64,000 nucleotides of DNA from Streptomyces sp. 1222.5 (GTDB lineage Bacteria > Actinomycetota > Actinomycetes > Streptomycetales > Streptomycetaceae): positions 806,001 through 870,000 of the forward strand of contig NZ_FNSZ01000001.1 in NCBI RefSeq assembly GCF_900105245.1. The letters run 5' to 3'. The notes below the pieces were generated by a model. It ran no database searches. It was not told where the DNA came from and was given only the letters and a program-made list of their open reading frames with translations. Position numbers and translations under genes: made by a program. Positions 19,801-28,800 of this stretch are shown here, piece by piece. Each line of letters opens with the position of its first letter. The first letter of the stretch is position 1.

Positions 19801-22800
19801 GCGCACGACGACGAGGGGGTGCGTGCAGGGTTCGGCGATCAGCAGGCCGGCGAGTTCCGCCGGCGAGGACGCCTGCGGGGGCAGGTCGACGCAGCCGGCA
19901 CGCCACTTGGGATACTCGGCGGAGGCCGACCGCGCCAGGCCCAGCAGGCCCGCGCTGTGCGGCTGGACGGGGCCGGCCCCGTCCGTGGCCACCGCTCCGG
20001 ACAGCACCACCTTGAGGGTGAGGCCGCGGCTTCCCGCGCCACGGGCGAGCAGCGCCTTCAGCAGCCGGAACAGGCCGAGCGTGGCCGGATCGGGGCTGTC
20101 GGCGGGCGCGGGCTCCGCGGGGTCGTGCGACGCGAGCCAGTACACGGTGTCGGGCGGCGCGCCCAGGGAATCGGGGAACTCCCGTTCGCCGACGGTCTCC
20201 AGGGGGACGGTGGTCACGGCGGACGCAGGGTTCTCCGTGGGGGTACCGGCACGGTCGAGGGCCGCGGCCAGGGCGTCGGCCAGGGAACGGGCCCCGGCGG
20301 TGTGGAACACCCAGGTCACCCCGCGCGCCGGGCTTCCCGTCGGCTCCGGGACGACCGGAGTGGCGTCCCTCAGGTGCGGAACGTGCACCACCGTCCGCGG
20401 AACCATGACCTCTTGGCCCGCCGCCGCGGACGCGGCCGCGGTCGTCGACGCGGACTGCAACGCGGACGATTGTGTCTCCTCCGCGCGCGTAGCCGGTGCG
20501 GCACCGGCGCCGGGCCCCGGCAGCTGCCGTAGGGCCACTCCGGCGAGGGACACACAGACCCGCCCCTCGGCGTCCGTCACCCGTACGGTGAACCCGGAGC
20601 CGTCCGGTGCCGCGTGCGCGTACCCCGTCCTGGGGACCGGGGCCCACACCTCCAGCGCCCGCATCGCGAAGGGCACCAGCGGGTTGCCGTCGTCACCGGC
20701 GGTCAGGACGGTGAGTGTCTGCAGGGCCGCGTCCAGGACGGCCGGATCGAGCGGCCAGGACGAGTCGTCGCCCACCGCCGCCTCCGGGGCACGCAGCAGG
20801 CCGAGTGCCTCGCCGTCACCGGCCCACACTCCCTCCAGCGCCTGGTAGGCCGGCCCGTAGGTGAGGCCCCCGGCCGCGAAGTCCGCGTAGAGCTCCTTCC
20901 CGGGGCGCCAGGACGGGCAGCGCCGGCGCACCGCGTCGGGGTCGAGCCGGTCGGTCACCGTTCCGTCACGGGTCAGCGTCTCGAAGCGGCCACGGGCGTA
21001 CGGCAGTCGGTCCCCGTCGGCCGTCAGGACCTCGAAGCCCGCCGCGCGCCCCGGCCGGTCCGTGGTCGTCACGCGGACCTCGCGGCGGGCGGTCACCTCC
21101 AGCGGGCGCAGCCACTGGATCTGCGAGAGCCGGACGGGCCCGGTGACGCCGTGCCGTGCGGCGGCTCGAACGGCGAGGGACAGGCTCGCGACACCGGGAA
21201 GCACCGCCTTGCCGGCCAACCGGTGGTCGGCGACCACGCGGTCCCGCGGATCCAGCGTCTGCCGCGACGTGCCGGCCTCCTCGGCCGCCGCCCCGGCCTC
21301 CGGCGGCGCGGGTCGTACGCCGTCGACGGGCCTGAACTCGGCCGCCCAGTGCCGGTCGCGGGCGAACGGGTAGGTGGGCAGCGGCACCCGGCGGGCGCTG
21401 CCGGCCGGGTACCCGGCCACCCGATCGAGGGTCCCGCCGCGTACGTAGGTCTCGGCGAGTCGGCCCAGGCGTTCCCCTGGACCGCTCTCCGCGGCGACGT
21501 GGACATGGGGGACCTCGCCTCGTTCGGCCGCCGTGCGCAGCGCGCGGACCAGTTCGCCGCGGCCGTGTACGACGAACGCGGCGCGCAGCGGGAAATGGGT
21601 GCGGCCGGTGGTCAGTGTGAAGGCGACGTCGGCGAGTTCGGGGACCGGGCCGTGCGTGGTGTCGAGGGCGTCGGCGAGCCGGTGCAGGGCCTGTCGCAGC
21701 GCCTCGGGGGTCCGTGCGGACACCGGCACGAGGTGGGCCCGGGCGGCACCGGTGGTGTGACGGCGCGGCCGCGGGGCCGGTGCCTCGGCGACGACGGCGT
21801 GCGCGTTGGTGCCGCTGAAGCCGAAGCTGCTGAGCGCGGCGACCCGCACCCCCGCGCGGCCGGGCCGCCACTCGTCGGCGCGGGTGAGCACCCGGAAGGG
21901 GCCCCGGCCGAAGTCGATCTCGGGATTGGACTCGTGGTAGTGCGGGGAGGGCGGCAGTTGCCGGTGCCGCAGGGCCAGCAGCACCTTCAGCAGCCCGGCG
22001 ACACCGGCGGCCATGGTGGTGTGGCCGATGTTGGCCTTCACCGAGCCCAGCGCCGTCCGGCCCGCGGAACCGCCGTCGTCGGTGCGGAAGGCGTCCTGGA
22101 GCGCCTTCACCTCGATCGGGTCGCCGAGCGGCGTCCCCGTGCCGTGGGCTTCGACGTACCCGATGTCCTCGGGAGCGACGCCGGCCGCGCGGTGCACCCG
22201 GCGGATCAGTTCGGTCTGTGCGGCGGCGCTGGGCGCGGTCATGCCGTTCGTCCTGCCGTCGCCGTTGACGCCGGTGGCCCTGATGACGCCGTGGATGTGG
22301 TCGCCGTCCGCGAGGGCCCGCGCGAGCGGCTTGAGGACGACCACGCCGACGCCCTCGCCGAGCACGATGCCGTCGGCGCGTGCGTCGAAGGGTGCGCTCG
22401 TCCCGGTCGGGGACAGCATTCCGGCGTTGCTGCACCTGATGTGCACCCGGGGGGTGAGCATCAGGGCCACGCCGCCCGCGAGGGCCGTCCCGCACTCACC
22501 TCGGCGCAGGCTCTCACAGGCCAGGTGGACGGCCGTCAGCGAGGAGGAGCAGGCCGTGTCGACCGCCAGGGTGGGGCCCGTCAGGTCGAGGAAGTACGCG
22601 ATGCGCGCGGCCAGCACGGAGGGGGCGGAGCCGAGGAACGCGTGGCTGGTGTCGGACTGCCCGGCCGCCGCGAGGACTTCGTCGTAGTCACCGGTCCCGC
22701 ATCCCACGAACACCCCGCAGTCGCGGCTGCCGCGCTCGTCGGCCCGGCCGGTCGCGCCCGATCCGTACCCGGCGTCCTCCAGCGCCTTCCACGCCTCTTC

Positions 22801-25800
22801 GAGGAAGAGCCGCTGCTGCGGCTCCATGGCCTCCGCCTCCAGGGGCGAGAGCCGGAAGAACGCCGGGTCGAACTCGTCGACGCCGCGCAGCAGGGCGGCC
22901 CATTTGCTGTCGGTGCGGTCGGTCATCGACCGGTCGGGGTGGTACCAGCGGCCCGTGTCCCAGCGTTCCGCCGGCACCTCGGCGATCTCGCTGCGACCGG
23001 CCGACAGGTTCTCCCAGAAGGCGTCCAGATCGTCGGCGCCGGGAAAGCGGCCGGACATGCCGATGACGGCGATGTCCGCAGCGCCGACGGGACCGCCCGG
23101 GTCGGCCGGGGCGGTGAACGGTTCGGGGGGCGGCGCGGGTTCGGGCTCGCCCTCCGGTTCGTCGTCGCCCTGTGCGGCCGTCGCCTCGGCCGGTGCGCGG
23201 CGGGGCACCGGACGGAGGGTCACCATGCCGTGGGCCGTGGCGGACACCGCCGAGGCCGTGCCCGCGCCGCCCGGCACGGTCGGGTGCGAAGGGGCCGGCA
23301 GGTGGGGCTGCGCACCGGTCCTCGCCGGGGTGCCGCCCGTTCCGGACCCGCCGGGTTCCCGGGCCCTGTCCCCCGCATCCGTCTCGGCCGCCTGGCCGGA
23401 GTCGGCCTCGGCCCGTTCGGGCTCGGGGTGACGGGGTCCGGCGGACGGCTCGGGGGCGAGGGCCGCGCGGTGCAGGGCCGTGGCGCTGCTCCGGGCGGCC
23501 GACAGGGCGGCCGTCATCGCGGGCACCGTCGGGTGGTCGTACACCGCGACCGCCTCCAGACCCGCGCCGTGGCGCTCGTTGAGGTCACGGACCACCTCGA
23601 CGGCGCCGATCGAGTCGAGTCCCATCTCGGCGAAGGTCCGCTCGTCGTCGATCTCCTCGGGGCGCAGGTAGAGCACCTGGGCCAGGGAAGCGACGACGTC
23701 CGCCCGCAGCTCTGCCGCCGAGGGCCCAGGGCGTTCCGGGTCGGGCCCGGGCCCGGCGGCGGTACGGTCGTCCGCCCGGTGTGCGACGGGTGGCGTGGGC
23801 GCCTCAGCCGTCCGAGCGGCTTCGGCCGGGGGGCTCGGCCGGGCCTCGGTCTCGGCCGAGCCCGGCTCGGGGCCGGCCGTCGGCCGCTCCTCGTCGCCGC
23901 CGGCGGTGTTCCGGAACGCCGCCACGCGGGCGAAGTGGCCCCGGACCCGGTCGCGCGCCTCGGTGCCGAGCACCTCTTCGTGCATCCGGACCTCCCGCCC
24001 GACCACGTCGTCCAGCCGGGCGAGGACCCGGCCGGCCAGTTCCTGCTTGAGGCGGCGCACGGCGCCCTGCGGCTGCGCCGCCAGCGTGCGGGCGCGGTCC
24101 AGCGCGGCCGGCAGGACCTCGCGGCGCGGCAGGACCGTCACCATGGCGCCGTGACGCCGCAGTTCGGCCCCGGTCAGGGACCTGCCCGTGAGCATCATCT
24201 CGTCGGCCAGCGCGGAGCCGAACCGGCGTTCGAGGACGTAGGTGGCGCCCATGCCCGGGGTGAAGCCGTAGGTGACGAAGTTCGCGCTGTAGACGCTCTC
24301 TTCGGCCATGAGGACGACGTCGGCGTACAGCCCGAAGGCCAGCCCGCCGCCGGAGGCGTGTCCCTCGATCGCGGCGACCACGGGCCGGTCGCACCGCAGG
24401 AGTCCCTCGTACACGAACGGCTGGTCGGTGAAGCGCCCGTCGCCGCCGGCGAGCGTGGCCAGGGCCTCGGAGGTGCCGCCCATGCTGAACACGCCGTCCG
24501 AGCCGGTGACGACCACGGCCTTGATGTCCGTCCGCGCGGCCACCGTGTCGAAGGCGGACCGCAGTTCCCGCAGCAGCCGCTCGGTGAACATGGGCGAGGC
24601 CATGCGGATCAGGCCGATCCCGCCGTCCAGGACGACGAGTTCGGCTCCGCTGTCCCGGCCGGACGGGGTCCGTGCGGGCGGGGTGGCGGCTTCCGCGGGC
24701 GGGTGGGAGGGGCCGGCCGCCGTGCCCGTGGGTGCGGCGGCCGTGGCATCGGCGGTGGCGGCTGTGGCCTCGGCGATGGCCGCCGTGGCATCGGCGGTGG
24801 CGGGTACGGCCTCGCGATCGCCGGTGGATCCCGTCCAGCCGCCGGGCCAGCACCGCTCCTCCCGGAAGGGGTACCCCGGCAAGGGGATCCGGCGGGGAGG
24901 AGTGCCGTCGTCCGTGCCCGGCTCGGTCCAGTCGGCCCCGGTCTCCCCCGCGACCCACCGGCGTGCCCATTCCTCCAGCGCGGCCCCCTGTCCTGCGGAC
25001 GCGTCCTGCGCCCGGGACGGCACGGGCGCCCGGTCGTCCGTGCGGGCGGTGTCCGCCGGAACGGTTCCCCGGTACTCGCCGGGGCCCGGTTCGGCCCCCT
25101 TCACCAGGCGCTCCAGGGCCGCGCGGAGCGGCGGCAGGCCATCGGCCACCGCCGCGAACCGGACGGGCATGGCGGTACGGCCCACCCGCAGGGTGTGGGC
25201 GAGATCGTCGGTCCTCGGCAGCCCGTCCTCGGTGCCGGCCCGCGCCTCCAGGGCGGTCCAGACGCGGGCGGCCTCGTCGAGCGTGACGCCCGGGTGGACG
25301 GCGGCCACGAGGTCCGCCGCCGTCGGCGCGCCGGGCCCGATGTGGTCCGCGAGGTCGTGGGCCAGGGTCAGGAGGGCGGCGGGGTCGAGGCCGAGGTCCT
25401 CGAAGGTCTCGCCGCCGCCGAGCGAGGTCTCCGGCACGGCGAGGCGCCGGGCGGCCAGCGCCCGTACCAGGGCGTCGGAGGTGAGGGGTGCGGGCCGGGC
25501 GGCGGCCCGTTCGCCGTGCGGGGCGAGGAAGTCGAGCAGCGCGGACGCGCGCTCGCGCAGGGCTTCGTCGTCCTTGGCGGACAGCACGAACAGCCGTGGT
25601 CCGCGAGGCGCGGGCCGGGCCGGGAGTTCGGGGGGCTCCTCGAGCACCAGGTGGGCGTTGGAGCCGCCCGCGCCGAAGGCGCTCAGACCGGCGAGCCGGC
25701 GGGCGCCGGCCGGACGGGGCCAGGGCGCGGCGGTGCGCTGCACGGCCAGCCGGCCGTCGCCGAAGTCGAGGTGTGGGTTGAGCGTGCCGGCGTGCAGGGA

Positions 25801-28800
25801 GGGAGCCAGCGCGCCGTGGCGGAACTGGAGCAGGACCTTGGTGAGTCCGGCGATGCCGGCGGCGCTCTCCAGATGGCCGATGTTGGTCTTCACCGAGCCG
25901 ATCGCCACGTGCTCGGGGCCCGGCTCGAAGGCGGCCAGGGCCGTGCGCAGGCCCTCCAGTTCGATGGGGTCGCCGAGGGCGGTGCCGGTGCCGTGCGCCT
26001 CGACGTAGCCGAGGGCGCGCACGTCGGCGCCGGCGTCGCGGACGGCGGCGGCGACGAGCGCGGCCTGCGCGGCGGGGCTGGGTACGGTGAAGCCGCTGGT
26101 GCGTCCGCTGTGGTTGAGGTGGGCGGACCGGATGACGGCGTGGATGTGGTCGCCGTCGGCGAGCGCGCGGTCCAGGGGTTTGAGCAGGACGGCCCCGACG
26201 CCTTCGCCGGGCACGTAGCCGGTGCCGCCCTCGCCGAAGGCGCGGCACCGGCCGTCCTGGGACAGCCAGCGCCCGCGGGCGAGCTGGAGGTACTTCTGGG
26301 GGTGCGGCATGAGGTTGACGCCGCCGGCCAGGGCGAGCGTGCTCTCGCCGCGGCGCAGGCTCTCCACGGCGAGCTGCACGGCGGTCAGCGAGGAGGAGCA
26401 CGCGGTGTCGACGGCGAGGCTGGGTCCGCGCAGGTCGAAGGCGTAGGAGACGCGGTTGGCGACCGAGGAGTGGAGGGCTACCGGGGCCGCCCCGTCGTCG
26501 GGGTCCTCGACGAACTGGAAGTGGTTCCACATCACCCCGGCGAAGACGCCGACCTGTTCGCCCGCGAGGGCCTGCGGCGGGTGTCCGGCGTCCTCCAGGG
26601 TCTGCCAGGCGATCGTCAGGAACAGCCGCTCCTGGGGGTCCATGCGCTCGGCCTCGCGCCGGGAGATGCCGAAGAACAGCGGGTCGAAACGGTCCATGCC
26701 GGCGAGGAAGCCGCCCCAGCGGCCGTAGGTCCGGCCGGGCCGGCCGACCTCGGGGTCGAAGATCGCGTCGTGGTCCCAGCGGTCGGGCGGCACTTCGGTG
26801 ACGCAGTCGCGGCCCGCGGCGAGGTTGGCCCAGAAGGTCTCCAGGTCGGGTGCCTGCGGGTAGCGTCCGGCGACGCCGACGACGGCCACGGGCTCGGCCG
26901 CCCGGCGCTCGCGGGTCCCCCTCGTGGTGGCGGCCCGGCGCGGGGCGGCGGGTTCGGCGGGGACGGGCTCGTCCAGTGGGGCGAACAGCCCGGAGGTGAG
27001 CGGGCCGGGGGTGCCGCCGTCGTGCGTCGACAGGGCTCGCGGGTCGGCGTGCACGGCCACCAGCCGGGTGGGGCCGGCGGGTTGGGCCAGGTACCGGTCC
27101 AGCAGGCGCAGCGCGGCTGCCGTGGGCAGGGGCCGCAGGCCGGCGGTCGCCGCGCGGGCGAGTGCGGCGGTGTCGGCGCGCATGCCTCCGTCGGACCAGT
27201 AGGGCCAGGCCAGGGAGAGGGTACGGCCGGTGCGGGCCGCGTCCGCGGCGCGCCGTTCGGCGAAGGCGTCGAGGTAGGCGTTGGCGTAACCGTAGGCGCA
27301 CTGGCCGGGGTTGGGCAGGACGGCGGACAACGAGGAGAACAGCACGAACAACGCGGGGTCGTCGGCGGCGGTGGCGCGGTCGAGGTGCAGGGTGCCGGCC
27401 AGCTTCGGGGCGAGGACGGCACGGGTGTCGGCGGGGTCCTTGCGGAAGTGCAGCGCGTCGTCCGTGCGGCCGGCGCAGTGGAAGACCGCGTCGATACGGC
27501 CGAACAGCTCACGGCAGCGGGCCGCCGCGGCCTCGGCGCCCTCCGCGCGGGCGATGTCGGCCTGGACGTGGTGCGCCTCGCCGCCGAGCGCCGCGCAGCG
27601 GTCGAGCAGGTCCGACACCGCGGGGTCGAGGGGCCGGCGCCCGCACAGCACGAGCCGTGCGCCGTAACGGCCGGCCAGGTGCTCGGCGAGCAGCGAGCCG
27701 ATGCCTCCGGTGCCGCCGGTGATCAGGCAGACGGCTCCCCGGGGCAGAGCGGGGGCCGTGGCGCCGTCGAGGGTGTGCGGGGTGAGGCGGCGGACGTCGC
27801 GCTCGCCGTCGGGGCCGTGCCGGTACCGGGTCTCGCTGTCCTCGGTGGGGTCGGCCGCCTCCGCCAGGAGGATGCCGACCAGGTCGTCGGCGTCCGGGGT
27901 GCCGACGACGAGGGTGCTCCGGCAGTGCAGGGCGGGGTTCTCCGCGGTGATGCCCCGGGCCAGGGCGGCGACTGCCGTGTGCTGGGGTGCGGCTTCCTCG
28001 TGGTGGGCGCTGTGGAGGAAGCGGAGCCGGCGGGTGCCGTCGGCCGTCCTGCTCGCCAGCGCCGCGGCCAGGGCCCAGACGACGTCGTAGCCGTCGGTGG
28101 TGCCGGCGGCGGGGCCGGAGGCCGGGGCGGGGCAGACGGCCAGCACCGTCGGGGAGGTGCCCTCGGCGGCGAGCTCGTCCAGCAGGCGGGCGAGGTCGGC
28201 GCGGCTGCCGGTGGGCAGCCGCCAGGAGTCGGGTCCGGTCCGCTCGTAGGTGTCGGCCGGCTGCGCGTGGACCGTGCGGCGGGCGGGGCCGGTGCGGTGA
28301 CGCAGCGCGGCCGGCAGGGCCGGGTCGGGGGTGACGACGAGCAGGTCACCGGGCGCGCCCGGGGCCGGGTCCGCCTGGGCGGGTCGGGGGGCCCAGACGG
28401 GGCGGTGGACGAACAGCCTGGCGTCGGCCGTGCCGTCCGCGGGGTCTGGCGGCGGGGCGGCCGGTGACGCGGGTCGCGGGGCTTCGGCGGGGGCGGCCGG
28501 TGCCGCGGCTCCCGGTGCGTCGACGGGCAGCGTGAGCGTGTGCCGCCGGGCCAGGTGCCGGGCGACGGAGGTGACGTCCGGGTGCTCGAAGAGCAGGGTC
28601 GGGTAGAGACGGCCGTCGACGACCTGCTCCAGTTCCGTGCTCAGTGAGAGCAGGGCCACCGAGTCGAGTCCGAGTTCGTAGAAGCCGCGGTGCGGGTCGA
28701 CGGCTTCGGGGGCGCGGCCCAGCAGCCGGCCGATGAGCGTACGGAGGTGGCCGGCGAGCCGCCGCTCGGTGTCGTCACCCGCCGTGGCGACCGCCCGGGC

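Noticed and set aside
20614..28467. Very long open frame on the plus strand, opposite the giant PKS
   Set aside because: It is a high-GC antisense shadow: its protein has no recognisable domain, and the opposite frame carries clear KS, ACP, ECH, DH and KR motifs. The same holds for other long open frames over the PKS and NRPS genes (for example 16150-20532 plus and 11069-16624 minus).
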